NCBI GenBank assembly: GCA_966250335.1 | Contig: CBINGZ010000015.1 | Span: 38,575-102,574 of the forward strand | Length of the DNA: 64,000 nucleotides | DNA from: OLB7 sp966250335 | GTDB lineage: Bacteria > Bacteroidota > Ignavibacteria > OLB7 | Reading direction: 5' to 3' | In this document: positions 1 to 8,441 of the stretch, one piece after another | Numbering within the stretch: position 1 is the stretch's first letter | How the letters are laid out: the number at the start of each line of letters is the position of its first letter | The notes under the pieces: model-generated | What the model was told of the DNA's origin: nothing | The model's input: only the letters and a program-made list of their open reading frames with translations | The model's database searches: none | Made by a program: the position numbers and the translations under genes

Positions 1-453
1 TCGGTCCATGCCGCTCGGGGCTTCGCAAGCTCCGTCAAGACATTGAACTATCTCCCCGCGATCAGAGCCGGGTTCGAGCTGCGAGAGACGGGGGCTCGCG
101 AGGGGATCATGACGACCGAGGAAGGGATTGTGGCCGGCGTGAGTCTCGGCAATCTCTTCTGCGTTCGCGACGGCGTTCTGCACACGCCGCCGCTCGATCT
201 CGGAATCCTCCCCGGCATCACCCGCGGCCGGGTCATCGAGCTGGCCGCCGTTGCCGGGATCGAATGTCGCGAATCGATGTTCGATGTCGATGCCCTTCGG
301 TCTGCCGAGGAGGTCTTCCATACCAACTCCGTACGCGAGCTGATGCCCGTCTCTCACATCGATGGTATGCCGGTAGGGAACGGCTCATCCGGAGAAGTGA
401 CATCCAACCTCCTCGCTCTCTACCGCGCCGAGGCCCCGGATGAAGAGCTATGA
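1..453 (+). CDS. Class IV PLP-dependent aminotransferase, 3' part (branched-chain / D-amino-acid / aminodeoxychorismate lyase family)
   Basis: This is the C-terminal half of a fold-type IV PLP enzyme; the reading frame is open from base 1, so the start lies outside the window. The Lys of the VKTLNY stretch (codon 37-39) matches the lysine that binds pyridoxal phosphate in this family. It is followed by the usual pattern: GxREGIMTTEEGIVAG, then NLFCV, TPPLDLGILPGITR and a closing VFHTNSVRELMPV. Class IV members transaminate branched-chain or D-amino acids, or act as aminodeoxychorismate lyase (PabC). The visible half cannot separate these. The gene ends 150 bases before the next coding start, and a dispersed inverted repeat lies in that gap. 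Confidence 0.9.
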   Translation, partial: SVHAARGFASSVKTLNYLPAIRAGFELRETGAREGIMTTEEGIVAGVSLGNLFCVRDGVLHTPPLDLGILPGITRGRVIELAAVAGIECRESMFDVDALRSAEEVFHTNSVRELMPVSHIDGMPVGNGSSGEVTSNLLALYRAEAPDEEL

Positions 454-464
454 CACTCCTGTCT

Positions 465-580
465 CTTACCTCTCTTTTCTTCTCTCTGTGTCCTCTGTGG
501 CTCCCTGTTGTTGTTCTTAAAGAGAAATAAACAGGGAGTCACAGAGAGCACAGAGTTAAGAGAAGAGAGAGAGGAATCCA
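465..580. repeat. Dispersed inverted repeat, copy 1 (full)
   Basis: Two arms face each other: the left arm (about 465-509) contains CTCTGTGTCCTCTGTGGCTC and the right arm (about 530-575) contains AACAGGGAGTCACAGAGAGC. The loop of about 20 bases carries CTTAAAGAGAAA. Related copies lie at 17530-17592, 21005-21117 and 31126-31205. It could fold into a long hairpin in RNA or single-stranded DNA. It would also read through into a false N-terminal extension of the next gene. Confidence 0.85.
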
Positions 581-603
581 TACTTGAACCGGACATCAAA
601 CTC

Positions 604-1335
604 ATGCCCCTCAAAATCGCACTCTCCACAGGAAGCGGAGGCCCGGAATTCGCCGCCTACGGAACCTGGCTCACCTCGACCGACATCGATGTCGAGATCA
701 TCGACCTGACCGCATCGACCGACCCGGAGACCGACATGGAGGGACTCCACGCCCTCCTCGTCACCGGCGGCATCGACATCGATCCCGAAACCTACGGCAT
801 ACCCGACTACGCCCGATACAGCCCCCAGGTCGACCCGGCGCGCGACCGGCACGACCTGGCGATTCTCCGCGTCGCCGAGGAACGCAAGCTCCCCGTGCTC
901 GGTATATGCCGCGGTTCGCAGATGGTCAACGTCTTCCACGGCGGCGCGCTGATCCCTCATGTCCCGGAGGTCGTCGGCAACGACTCGCATTCGGAGGGGG
1001 AGAACGGGGAGGACCGTGAGCACGAGGTCGTCCTCGTCCCCGGCACCATGCTCCTGGAGGCGATCGGCGTACCGACCGGCCGGGTCAACAGCGCCCACCA
1101 TCAGGCGGTCTGTCGGTTCGGACGAGGAATGACGATCGCGGCCCGATCGGCCGACGGGATCATCGAGGCGGTCGAACGGCGCCCCTCCGGAGAAGAGGGG
1201 TTCGTGCTCGCCGTGCAGTGGCATCCCGAACGGATGAGCGAGCATTCCAACCCCTTCGCCAGAGGTATCCTCGATCTCTTTCTGGCGCAGGCGTTGCAGT
1301 CTGCCTCCCGTGTCGTGGAGCAGCAGGAGTCGTGA
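604..1335 (+). CDS. Class I glutamine amidotransferase-like hydrolase (peptidase C26 / PuuD family), paralogue 1
   Basis: A 243-residue stand-alone class I glutamine amidotransferase domain. The nucleophile elbow LGICRGSQM puts the catalytic Cys at about residue 102. The His and Glu of the triad fall in VQWHPER (about 207 and 209). The family includes gamma-glutamyl-GABA hydrolase (PuuD), but the substrate here is unknown. The ATG at 604 (MPLKIALSTGSG) is chosen over an in-frame ATG at 508, because the extra 32 codons are translated dispersed repeat and the paralogue at 2339 starts at the equivalent point. Its stop overlaps the GTG start of lpxK by 4 bases, suggesting translational coupling. 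It is clearly similar along its length to the gene at 2339-3160. Confidence 0.9.
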   Translation: MPLKIALSTGSGGPEFAAYGTWLTSTDIDVEIIDLTASTDPETDMEGLHALLVTGGIDIDPETYGIPDYARYSPQVDPARDRHDLAILRVAEERKLPVLGICRGSQMVNVFHGGALIPHVPEVVGNDSHSEGENGEDREHEVVLVPGTMLLEAIGVPTGRVNSAHHQAVCRFGRGMTIAARSADGIIEAVERRPSGEEGFVLAVQWHPERMSEHSNPFARGILDLFLAQALQSASRVVEQQES

Positions 1336-2339
1336 CGGCGCGCGTTCTCCTGCGTCCCCTGTCGGCCCTCTACGCCGCGCTGCAGCGGCTGGATGCCGCA
1401 CGGCGCGTCGGGAACTCCGTCAGACCTTCCCTTCCCGTGGTCTCCGTCGGGAATCTCTCAACGGGAGGTACCGGAAAGACGCCGCTCTGCATATATCTCA
1501 TCGAGATGCTTCAGGATGAATCTTCCTGTCTGCTCCTCTCCCGCGGGTACGGCAGACGGAGCAGGGAGGATCTCCTCTGGACCGCCGGAGACCCGCTCCC
1601 CGACCCCCGGGCCGTCGGAGACGAGCCCGCGCTGATCGCCCGTTCGATCCGCAACGGCGCCGTCGCCGTCTCGGGACGCCGCGCCGACTATCTCATGGAA
1701 ATCGAGCGCGACTTCCCGGATGCCGTTGTGATCCTCGACGACGGCTTCCAGCACCGTCGAATCAGCCGTGACTGCGATATCGTCATCATCGACGCCGGGA
1801 CCGCCGCCCGTCCGGCTCCTCTGCCGGAAGGAGTCCTGCGGGAAACACCCGACGGGCTGAAGCGTGCAACGATCATCCTTGTCACATCTGATGAAGCCGA
1901 GAGATTCGCGCGGCGCTGGGGATCGAATACCGCCGAGATCTTCCGGATGGAGTTCCGCGCAGGAGATATCATCCCCTGGCTCAAAGAGAGTGCCGGGATC
2001 GACCCGGTTCCGATGCCGGCGATCCTTGTCACCGGCATCGCCCGGCCCGAACGTGTTCGCGACGCGCTGCGTGCCCGGGGGATCGAACCGGCCGCGTGGC
2101 TGAAATTCCGGGATCATCACCGCTACGGCCCCTCCGACGTTGCCGCCATCGGCGACGCGATGAGCCGAAGCGGCGCGGCTTCCATCATTACGACATCCAA
2201 GGACGCCGTCAAACTGGGACGATACGATCGGATCGCGGAACGATTGTTCGTTCTGGAGGTGAAGCCGGTCATCGACCGCGAAGAACGATTCCTTGGACTG
2301 GTTCGTTCTTCCATAGTATCAATCAGGAGCAGAAGATAA
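1332..2339 (+). CDS. lpxK: Tetraacyldisaccharide 4'-kinase (lipid A biosynthesis)
   Basis: A 335-residue LpxK, which phosphorylates the 4' position of the lipid A disaccharide precursor at the inner membrane. A hydrophobic amphipathic N-terminus (VLLRPLSALYAALQRL) precedes an unusual P-loop, GNLSTGGTGKTP, at about residues 40-51. The family motif DDGFQHR follows at about 136-142. The GTG at 1332 gives the family's usual length; an upstream in-frame ATG at 1218 lies inside the preceding gene and would add 38 unsupported residues. It overlaps both neighbours (4 bases upstream, 1 base downstream, TAATG) and so sits translationally coupled between two paralogous amidotransferase genes. It shows the cell has an LPS outer membrane. 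Confidence 0.95.
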   Translation: MTARVLLRPLSALYAALQRLDAARRVGNSVRPSLPVVSVGNLSTGGTGKTPLCIYLIEMLQDESSCLLLSRGYGRRSREDLLWTAGDPLPDPRAVGDEPALIARSIRNGAVAVSGRRADYLMEIERDFPDAVVILDDGFQHRRISRDCDIVIIDAGTAARPAPLPEGVLRETPDGLKRATIILVTSDEAERFARRWGSNTAEIFRMEFRAGDIIPWLKESAGIDPVPMPAILVTGIARPERVRDALRARGIEPAAWLKFRDHHRYGPSDVAAIGDAMSRSGAASIITTSKDAVKLGRYDRIAERLFVLEVKPVIDREERFLGLVRSSIVSIRSRR

Positions 2340-3160
2340 TGTCAGTCAGGATCGCCGTGTCGAAAGGGAGCGGAAGCCCCAAGTATCGCAACTATGAAGC
2401 GTGGCTCACCTCCACGGACGAGGAGGTCGAGGTTGTCGATCTGGCCGGATCGGTCGACCTCGCCGCCGCTATGGAGGGGATCGACGCCGTGGTGTTTACC
2501 GGCGGAAGCGATATCGATCCGGATCGCTACGATAAATCGGAATACGCCCCGGTCTGTGAGGATATCGACCCCGAGCGGGATGAGCGTGAGCTTGCGATCA
2601 TGAAGATCGCCGAGGAACGCGAGCTCCCCGTGCTCGGCATCTGCCGCGGCCTGCAGATGATCAACACCTATTACGGCGGCACATTGATTCCACATATCCC
2701 GGCCGTGGTCGGCGACGACAGACATGGGAAGAACGACCGGGGGGATCAGGAACACGAAATCGCCGTGACCGCGGGGACCCTTCTCTACAAGGCGGCGCGC
2801 GAGCTCTCGGGGAGCGTCAACACGGCTCATCATCAGGCGATCGATACGCTTGGGCAGGGACTGGTGGTGTCGGCGAAGTCGCCCGACGGGATCATCGAGG
2901 CGATCGAACGCCATGACCCGATGGGGAAGGGATATCTGCTGGCCGTGCAGTGGCATCCCGAGCGGATGAAGGATCTCACCGGCCCGTTGTCGCGCGGCAT
3001 CCTGGATCAGTTCCTCTTCGAGGCGAAGAGCTCCAGAATCCTGGCGTCGGTGTCGAAGCCGCTCCCCAAGGCCGATCCCGAGATCGACGAATCGCTCCTC
3101 TCGTCGGAAGGGGAGGCGCCGGAGAACGAGTCCGACCCGCTGCTGCCGATCATCCGATAG
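2339..3160 (+). CDS. Class I glutamine amidotransferase-like hydrolase (peptidase C26 / PuuD family), paralogue 2
   Basis: A 273-residue paralogue of the gene at 604-1335, with the same layout: N-terminal SVRIAVSKGSGSP, nucleophile LGICRGLQM (Cys about 102), and VQWHPER (His about 206, Glu about 208). It has an extra acidic tail of about 30 residues (DPEIDESLLSSEGEAPENES) that paralogue 1 lacks. The ATG at 2339 shares its A with the lpxK stop codon. The two copies have probably diverged after a local duplication that left lpxK in between; the alternative is insertion of lpxK between a tandem pair. The reaction is probably hydrolysis of a gamma-glutamyl amide, but the substrate cannot be named. 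It converges on the HD gene 17 bases downstream. Confidence 0.9.
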   Translation: MSVRIAVSKGSGSPKYRNYEAWLTSTDEEVEVVDLAGSVDLAAAMEGIDAVVFTGGSDIDPDRYDKSEYAPVCEDIDPERDERELAIMKIAEERELPVLGICRGLQMINTYYGGTLIPHIPAVVGDDRHGKNDRGDQEHEIAVTAGTLLYKAARELSGSVNTAHHQAIDTLGQGLVVSAKSPDGIIEAIERHDPMGKGYLLAVQWHPERMKDLTGPLSRGILDQFLFEAKSSRILASVSKPLPKADPEIDESLLSSEGEAPENESDPLLPIIR

Positions 3161-3177
3161 GCATCGCGCAGCGCGAT

Positions 3178-3801
3178 CTATCCGAAGAACTTGTTCCGCT
3201 CCTTCTTCATCTCCTTCAACAGATAGAGGAGATGCATGTTCGGGGAATCCTCCGCCATCGGCATGTAATGCTCGGTGGTCTCCTTGACGTACTTGTACGG
3301 GTTCCTCTTCAGGTTGAACTCCAGGCAGCGGAGGGTGTCCAGCCGGTCGCTCAGCTTGATGATGCGGCAGTCCTCGGTGCTGTTCATCAGCCGCTGCACG
3401 TACTCCTTGTCGATCTGCTCCCGCAGGGGACCATCCTCCACACGAATCTCCTTGGTGAGTGTCTCGACGATGTACGAGACGTAGGGACCGAAATTATACT
3501 CCAGCACCTCCGGTGTAAGAATATCGGAATCCTCCAGTGCGTCGTGCAGCAGGGCGGCGCAGAGGAGTTCGGGGTCGGTGACGTTCAGCTCGTCGAGCAG
3601 AATCTTCATCACGCGCGTGGGGTGCCAGAAGTAGGGGGTGCCGTCGTTCCGTTTCTGAAACTGGTGGACGTTCTCGGCCATCTCGTAGGCGCTGATGATC
3701 CTGGTCAGATCGGCGGGATCGACCAGCGGCATCATCCGTTCGGTGAGGGCGCTCTTGGAGAAAAATGTCTGGTTGTACCGTATCGGTAGATCGTGCATCA
3801 T
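3178..3801 (-). CDS. Small HD-domain hydrolase, RelA/SpoT-type (possible small alarmone hydrolase)
   Basis: A 207-residue protein made of one HD domain with the arrangement of SpoT/MESH1 (p)ppGpp hydrolases: His in TPYFWHPTRV, the LLHDALED motif, and the later Asp in IKLSDRLDTLR. There is no synthetase or TGS domain, so it would be a stand-alone hydrolase. In the family these residues bind Mn2+ and remove the 3'-pyrophosphate. Start codons at 3801 and 3798 (MM) are both possible. The 3801 ATG overlaps the recN stop as ATGA, so it is probably translated from the recN mRNA. Specificity for (p)ppGpp is inferred from motifs only; other nucleotides are possible. Confidence 0.8.
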   Translation of the reverse strand: MMHDLPIRYNQTFFSKSALTERMMPLVDPADLTRIISAYEMAENVHQFQKRNDGTPYFWHPTRVMKILLDELNVTDPELLCAALLHDALEDSDILTPEVLEYNFGPYVSYIVETLTKEIRVEDGPLREQIDKEYVQRLMNSTEDCRIIKLSDRLDTLRCLEFNLKRNPYKYVKETTEHYMPMAEDSPNMHLLYLLKEMKKERNKFFG

Positions 3802-5501
3802 GATTCTATGAGTTCACGTGCCATCTTCAGGCTCGATTCCGTCAGCTCTTCACCGCTCATCAGCTTCGCCACTTCCTTCGTATGCTCCTCCGCGTTCAGC
3901 CGGCGCGCGCGCGTGACGGTGCGTCCGCCGCTGACGATCTTCTCCACTACGAAATGCGTGGTCGCCATCGCCGCTATCTGGGGCAGGTGGGTGATCGCGA
4001 TGATCTGATGGAAGTCCGCGAGATTCTTCATCGCGGCCCCGACCTTGGAGGCGATCCGCCCGGAAATGCCGGTGTCGATCTCGTCGAACACCAGCAGCGG
4101 CAGCTTGTCGTTCTTTGCCAGAATCGTCTTCAGCGCGAGCATCACCCGGCTGACTTCTCCCCCCGACGCCACCTTGGCAAGCGGTTTCGGCTCCTCGCCG
4201 ACGTTGGTCGTCATATAGAACTCGACGATGTCGAATCCCGTCGGCCGCGCCGCGTAGAACTTGCCGTCGTATCGCACGGCATGGGGGGCATCCGGGGAGG
4301 TCTCCTGCTGATCAATCAGAACGGTAAATCGTCCCTTTTCGATCCCGAGCTGTTTCAGGACGTTCTCGATCGACCTGCTGCTCTTCTTGGCGACCTCGCG
4401 CCGTTTCTGCGAGAGCCGTGCGGCCAGGTTGCCGGCAAGCTCCCGTTTCGTCTCCAGTTCGCGCTCGATTCTTCCGATCCTCTCGTCGAAGTTTTCGGCG
4501 AGCTCGACTTCATGAAGGATCTTCTCGCGATATGCGATCACCGCCTCCAGCGTCCCCCCGAACTTCCTGCGGAGCGCGTTCAGCTTCGACAGGCGGTCCC
4601 GCATTGCGTCGAGCCGTTCCTGCGAGAAATCGATCCTGGCGGTATAGCTCTGCAGGTACTTCGCGATCTCATCGACGATGGCGGCGGCCGACATGCATTC
4701 GGAACGATATTCCGCGAACGCTCCGTCGATCGAGATGAGCTGGTCCAGCGCGTTACGGGCGCGGAGCAACTGGTCGCGTACGGAGTTCTCGTCGTCGTAC
4801 AGAAGAGAGTGAAGGGAGGATGTCAGTTCGGTGACCCGCTCGGAGTTCTCCAGCACCTTCAATTCCTGGCCGATCGTTGAATCCTCGTCCGGCTTCGGAT
4901 CGACCAGATCGATCTCACGGAGCTGATAGCGATAGAACTCCAGTTTGTCGCGCAACTGCGCCTCGCGCTGGCGAAGCTCATCCAGCAGGCGCCGGGTTTC
5001 CAGCAGATCGTTGTACGCGGCGGTGAAGTCGCGTACAAGCTGATCGAGTCCTCCGGCGTTGTCGAGCAGCAGGATATGGGTATCCGCCCGGAGCAGGAGC
5101 TGATGTTCGTGCTGGCCGTGGAGATCGACCATCTGGTCGCCGACCTCCCTGATGAGCGCGAGAGGAGCGGGGGAGTCGTTGATGAACGCGCGCGAGTTCC
5201 CCTTGGCGGTTATCTCACGACGAATGATGACATCGGCCTCATGCTCGTAGCCGTGTTCGAGCAGAACCATGTGGGCGCGGTCGTTGTCGTGGACCGTGAA
5301 GACCCCTTCCACCACTGCCTTCTGCGCCCCCTGCCGTACCGATTCGGAGGAGGCGCGGTCGCCGAGCAGGAGTCCGAGCGCATCGATCAGGATCGATTTG
5401 CCGGCGCCCGTTTCGCCCGTGAGAATGTTCAGGCCGCCGGTGAATTCGACCTGAACCTCGTCGACGATCGCGTAATCCCGTATGTACAGTGACTTCAGCA
5501 T
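3798..5501 (-). CDS. recN: DNA repair ATPase RecN
   Basis: A 567-residue SMC-like protein of double-strand break repair. Walker A is at about residues 28-36 (TGETGAGKS). The central half is coiled coil rich in Glu, Arg and Leu. Near the C-terminus come the ABC signature ASGGEVSRVMLALK and Walker B LLVFDEIDTGISG, then the His switch region ITHLPQIAAMA. Length and layout are typical of RecN. It overlaps the HD hydrolase gene by 4 bases and lies 40 bases downstream of the acyl-CoA synthetase gene on the same strand, so the three may share a transcript. Confidence 0.96.
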   Translation of the reverse strand: MLKSLYIRDYAIVDEVQVEFTGGLNILTGETGAGKSILIDALGLLLGDRASSESVRQGAQKAVVEGVFTVHDNDRAHMVLLEHGYEHEADVIIRREITAKGNSRAFINDSPAPLALIREVGDQMVDLHGQHEHQLLLRADTHILLLDNAGGLDQLVRDFTAAYNDLLETRRLLDELRQREAQLRDKLEFYRYQLREIDLVDPKPDEDSTIGQELKVLENSERVTELTSSLHSLLYDDENSVRDQLLRARNALDQLISIDGAFAEYRSECMSAAAIVDEIAKYLQSYTARIDFSQERLDAMRDRLSKLNALRRKFGGTLEAVIAYREKILHEVELAENFDERIGRIERELETKRELAGNLAARLSQKRREVAKKSSRSIENVLKQLGIEKGRFTVLIDQQETSPDAPHAVRYDGKFYAARPTGFDIVEFYMTTNVGEEPKPLAKVASGGEVSRVMLALKTILAKNDKLPLLVFDEIDTGISGRIASKVGAAMKNLADFHQIIAITHLPQIAAMATTHFVVEKIVSGGRTVTRARRLNAEEHTKEVAKLMSGEELTESSLKMARELIES

Positions 5502-5541
5502 AGGAAGCAGATATCCGGCAATGGATTCGTGACGATGCTGC

Positions 5542-7212
5542 TCAGGCGTTTCTGCGCTCGTTGAACTGGGCGTCCTTGTAGGTCGCGAAAAGATGCTTCA
5601 CGCGGTTCCGCTGGTACTTGCCGGTGGAGGTCACCGGAATATCGTCGCCGAACACTATCACCTTCGGAGCCTTGTAGAAGGGGAGATGCTCACGACAGTA
5701 GGAGATCAGCTCCTCTTCGGTCAGAGTTGAATCCGCCCGCACGTACGCCCCCACCTCCTCACCGTACCAGAGGTTCTCGAACCCGACGGCGATCCCCGCC
5801 TCGACCAGCGGATGGCCGTTGATCACCTCGTCGATCTCCAGCGGGGAGATATTGACCCCTCCCCGGATGATCAGTTCCTTGAGCCTGCCGGTGATGAAGA
5901 AGTAGTCGAGACCGTCGGCTCCCGTCTGAAGGAATCCTTCATCTCCGCTCCGGAACCAGCCGTGGGTGAAGGCGTTTCGGTTCGCCTCCTCGTTGGCATA
6001 GTATTCCAGCATGACGTTGTGTCCCCGGATGACGATCTCTCCCCGTTCGCCCGGCGGAAGCGGGTTCCCCTCGGCATCATGGATCGCCATCTCGTTCTGC
6101 GGGATCGCGACGCCGATGCTCGGGAATCCGTAGTCCACTATCCACTTCCGATGTTCCTCGGCGGGAAGATCGATCGGAAGGAAGCAACTGTAGCAGGTGG
6201 TCTCGGAGAGGCCGTAGCCGTGGACGATCGGAACCTCGTAGCGATCCTCGAACCTCTGGGCGAGCTCGCAGGTGAGCGGTCCGGCGCCGCAGATGATATG
6301 ACGGAACCGTTCCAGATCGAGCGATGCAAGGTCGATGTCGGCCTGCAGGAGAAACGCCAGGAGGGTCGGGACCACCGAAACGATCTCCACCTTCTCCTCG
6401 GCGATCCGTTTGAAGAACGTGCCGGACTGGAACTTACGGTTGAGCACGACGCTCGAGCCGGCATACATCGGCGTGACATGGGTGACGATCGTGCCGTTGA
6501 CGTGGTGGATCGGGAGGACGCACATCATGCGTGAGTCGGGTCCGATCTTGTGCCATTCCGTGATTCCTTTAGCGTCGGCCAGCAGATTTCCCTGCGCCAG
6601 CAGAACCCCCTTGGGGTTGCCCGTGGTTCCGCTGGTGTAGACGATAAGGCACTCGGCGTCGAGCATGTCAAGCGCCGGCGGCGGAACTGTTCCGTCGGTT
6701 CCGGCGACGATCGGACCGAACTCGTCGGCCTCGCCTCCGCACGTGACGGTCCGGCGCAGTTCTTCCAGGCTCTCCAGCAGCGGACGGAACCGATCGACGT
6801 AATCATGGCGGATGAAGACGAGCTTCGTTCCGGAGTTCCGCAGGATATACGTGATCCGGTCGGCATCCTCGCCGACGTTCACCGGAACGACGGTGGCGCC
6901 GATCCACCATGCCGCAAAATAGTGGATGATTGTATCGGGATGATTATGCGCGATCGTCGCGACTCTGTCGCCGGCGGCGATCCCTTCGCTCGCGAGAAAT
7001 GCCGCGGCGTTCCGGACGGCATCTCTGAACTCTCCGTAGGAGATCTCGCGACGTGAGCCGTCGTCGTCATAGTAGATCATCCAGATCCGGTCGGGCCGGG
7101 ATGCGGCCTGACGCTCCAGCATATTGCCGATTGAAGTGAATGGGACGTCGAGGTGAGAAAAGGGGATTCCGCGCACCGAACGGGCGTTCGCGATCTGATC
7201 CTGAAGGTTCAT
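5542..7212 (-). CDS. Acyl-CoA synthetase, class I adenylate-forming family
   Basis: A 556-residue ATP-dependent acid-CoA ligase that activates a carboxylic acid through an acyl-adenylate. The AMP-binding motif is IVYTSGTTGNPKG (about 195-207). A YGLSETTC motif, the hinge ITGRLKELIIRGG and the catalytic Lys in VTSTGKYQRN near the C-terminus are all present, so the enzyme looks active. Chain length cannot be read from sequence. It is transcribed divergently from the MeaB GTPase gene across only 61 bases, which hints at a link to CoA-ester metabolism. The interval contains a small palindrome (GGTCC/GGACC) that might be an operator. Confidence 0.92.
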   Translation of the reverse strand: MNLQDQIANARSVRGIPFSHLDVPFTSIGNMLERQAASRPDRIWMIYYDDDGSRREISYGEFRDAVRNAAAFLASEGIAAGDRVATIAHNHPDTIIHYFAAWWIGATVVPVNVGEDADRITYILRNSGTKLVFIRHDYVDRFRPLLESLEELRRTVTCGGEADEFGPIVAGTDGTVPPPALDMLDAECLIVYTSGTTGNPKGVLLAQGNLLADAKGITEWHKIGPDSRMMCVLPIHHVNGTIVTHVTPMYAGSSVVLNRKFQSGTFFKRIAEEKVEIVSVVPTLLAFLLQADIDLASLDLERFRHIICGAGPLTCELAQRFEDRYEVPIVHGYGLSETTCYSCFLPIDLPAEEHRKWIVDYGFPSIGVAIPQNEMAIHDAEGNPLPPGERGEIVIRGHNVMLEYYANEEANRNAFTHGWFRSGDEGFLQTGADGLDYFFITGRLKELIIRGGVNISPLEIDEVINGHPLVEAGIAVGFENLWYGEEVGAYVRADSTLTEEELISYCREHLPFYKAPKVIVFGDDIPVTSTGKYQRNRVKHLFATYKDAQFNERRNA

Positions 7213-7273
7213 AGGGCTTGAGTGATACGATCCAGGGTCCGTCGAGGGACCGATTTGCGTAACTTAATGATCT

Positions 7274-8251
7274 ATGGCCATTACTCAATACTCGACCGAG
7301 CAACGGGTTGCCGCCATTCTGGCGGGGGATCGTCTTGCAACGACCCGTGGGATCACCCAGATAGAAAACGAGCGCGAAGGGTGGGAGCAGCTCCTTTCAG
7401 CGCTCTACAAGCATACAGGGGCGGCGTACAGGATCGGGATCACCGGTCCTCCGGGCGCCGGCAAGTCGACATTGACGCAGAAACTGATCGCACACTACCG
7501 ATCGACCGGGAAGAAGGTGGCGGTCATCGCCGTCGACCCGACCTCCCCCTTCACCGGCGGGGCCATTCTGGGAGACCGGGTCCGGATGCAGGCGGAGTCG
7601 ATGCATCCCGACGTGTTCGTCCGTTCGATGGCGACCCGTGGGAGCCTTGGGGGGCTCAACACCAAGGCCCAGGATGTCGCCGATCTTCTGGACGCGGCCG
7701 GCTACGGGATCATCATCTTCGAGACGGTCGGCGTCGGCCAGTCGGAACTGGAGATCGCCAAGGCTGCCGACACCACCGTCGTTGCGCTTGTTCCGGAGTC
7801 GGGGGACTCGATCCAAGCGATGAAATCGGGACTCATGGAGATCGCCGATCTCTTCGTGCTCAACAAATCGGATCGCGAGGGAGCCGATCAGGCGGTCGCC
7901 TCGCTGAAGACGATTCTCACCTTCAGGATCACCCATGCCGACGACGAATGGATTCCGGACGTCGTCAAGACGGTGGCCACGACCGGGGCCGGCATCGAGA
8001 AGGTGGCGGAGATGATCGAACATCATCGTACCGAGATGGAGAAGCATGGGCGACTGAACAGGCGCCGGGTCGAGCGGGAGCGGAGCCGTGTCGTTCAGCT
8101 TGTGGAGAGGCTTCTTCATCATTCCTTCTGGACGCCGCAGAGGGTGGAGCTTCTCAACAGGGAGCTGGATCATGTTCATAGCCGCGAGCGTTCTCCCCTG
8201 GAGACAGCTCATACGCTGCTTGAGTCGATCGACGAGTCGATAGCATCATAG
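7274..8251 (+). CDS. meaB: MeaB/ArgK-family G3E GTPase (methylmalonyl-CoA mutase chaperone)
   Basis: A 325-residue P-loop GTPase. Walker A is ITGPPGAGKSTL (about 57-68). Walker B lies in the IIIFETVGVGQSE region and the guanine-specificity motif is NKSD. MeaB proteins protect and reload the B12-dependent methylmalonyl-CoA mutase; this one has the usual length and the C-terminal dimerisation arm (RRVERERSRVVQLVERLL). No mutase gene is in the window, so its partner must lie elsewhere; related mutases such as isobutyryl-CoA mutase are also possible partners. A hairpin 26 bases downstream probably ends transcription. Confidence 0.92.
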   Translation: MAITQYSTEQRVAAILAGDRLATTRGITQIENEREGWEQLLSALYKHTGAAYRIGITGPPGAGKSTLTQKLIAHYRSTGKKVAVIAVDPTSPFTGGAILGDRVRMQAESMHPDVFVRSMATRGSLGGLNTKAQDVADLLDAAGYGIIIFETVGVGQSELEIAKAADTTVVALVPESGDSIQAMKSGLMEIADLFVLNKSDREGADQAVASLKTILTFRITHADDEWIPDVVKTVATTGAGIEKVAEMIEHHRTEMEKHGRLNRRRVERERSRVVQLVERLLHHSFWTPQRVELLNRELDHVHSRERSPLETAHTLLESIDESIAS

Positions 8252-8276
8252 GGGAGGGGAGCCCTCAGTCATAGGG

Positions 8277-8330
8277 ACACGGTCCTGTAGTTGCCACGGC
8301 AGCGCAGGGCCGTGTTCGTTTCCTTCTTCG
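8277..8330 (+). terminator. Possible terminator after the MeaB gene
   Basis: ACACGGTCCTG (8277-8287) pairs with CAGGGCCGTGT (8305-8315) with one G-U pair, and TCGTTTCCTTCTT follows. The loop is long (17 bases) and the T tract is interrupted, so confidence is moderate. Confidence 0.5.
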
Positions 8331-8347
8331 AGCAATTGAGGCTGTTA

Positions 8348-8402
8348 TTATAACCGTTATTGCATAAGAACCCCCATCCCCCAAAAACAACAACCACCAC
8401 AG
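8348..8402 (-). repeat. Dispersed tail motif, copy 1 (remnant)
   Basis: Read on the minus strand, CTGTGGTGG (ending at 8402) is followed about 40 bases later by TGCAATAACGGTTATAA (8348-8364). The same 17 bases occur at 21176-21192, and a variant occurs at 31255-31270, each preceded by CTGTGGGAGG. No gene starts just downstream here, so a shared promoter is unlikely. Confidence 0.6.
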
Positions 8403-8441
8403 AAAAAACCCGCGCCCTGCCGATTGAAGGCTCCGTCAACC

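Noticed and set aside
508..603. N-terminal extension of the first amidotransferase to an ATG at 508
   Set aside because: The added codons are translated dispersed repeat; the paralogue starts at the position equivalent to 604.
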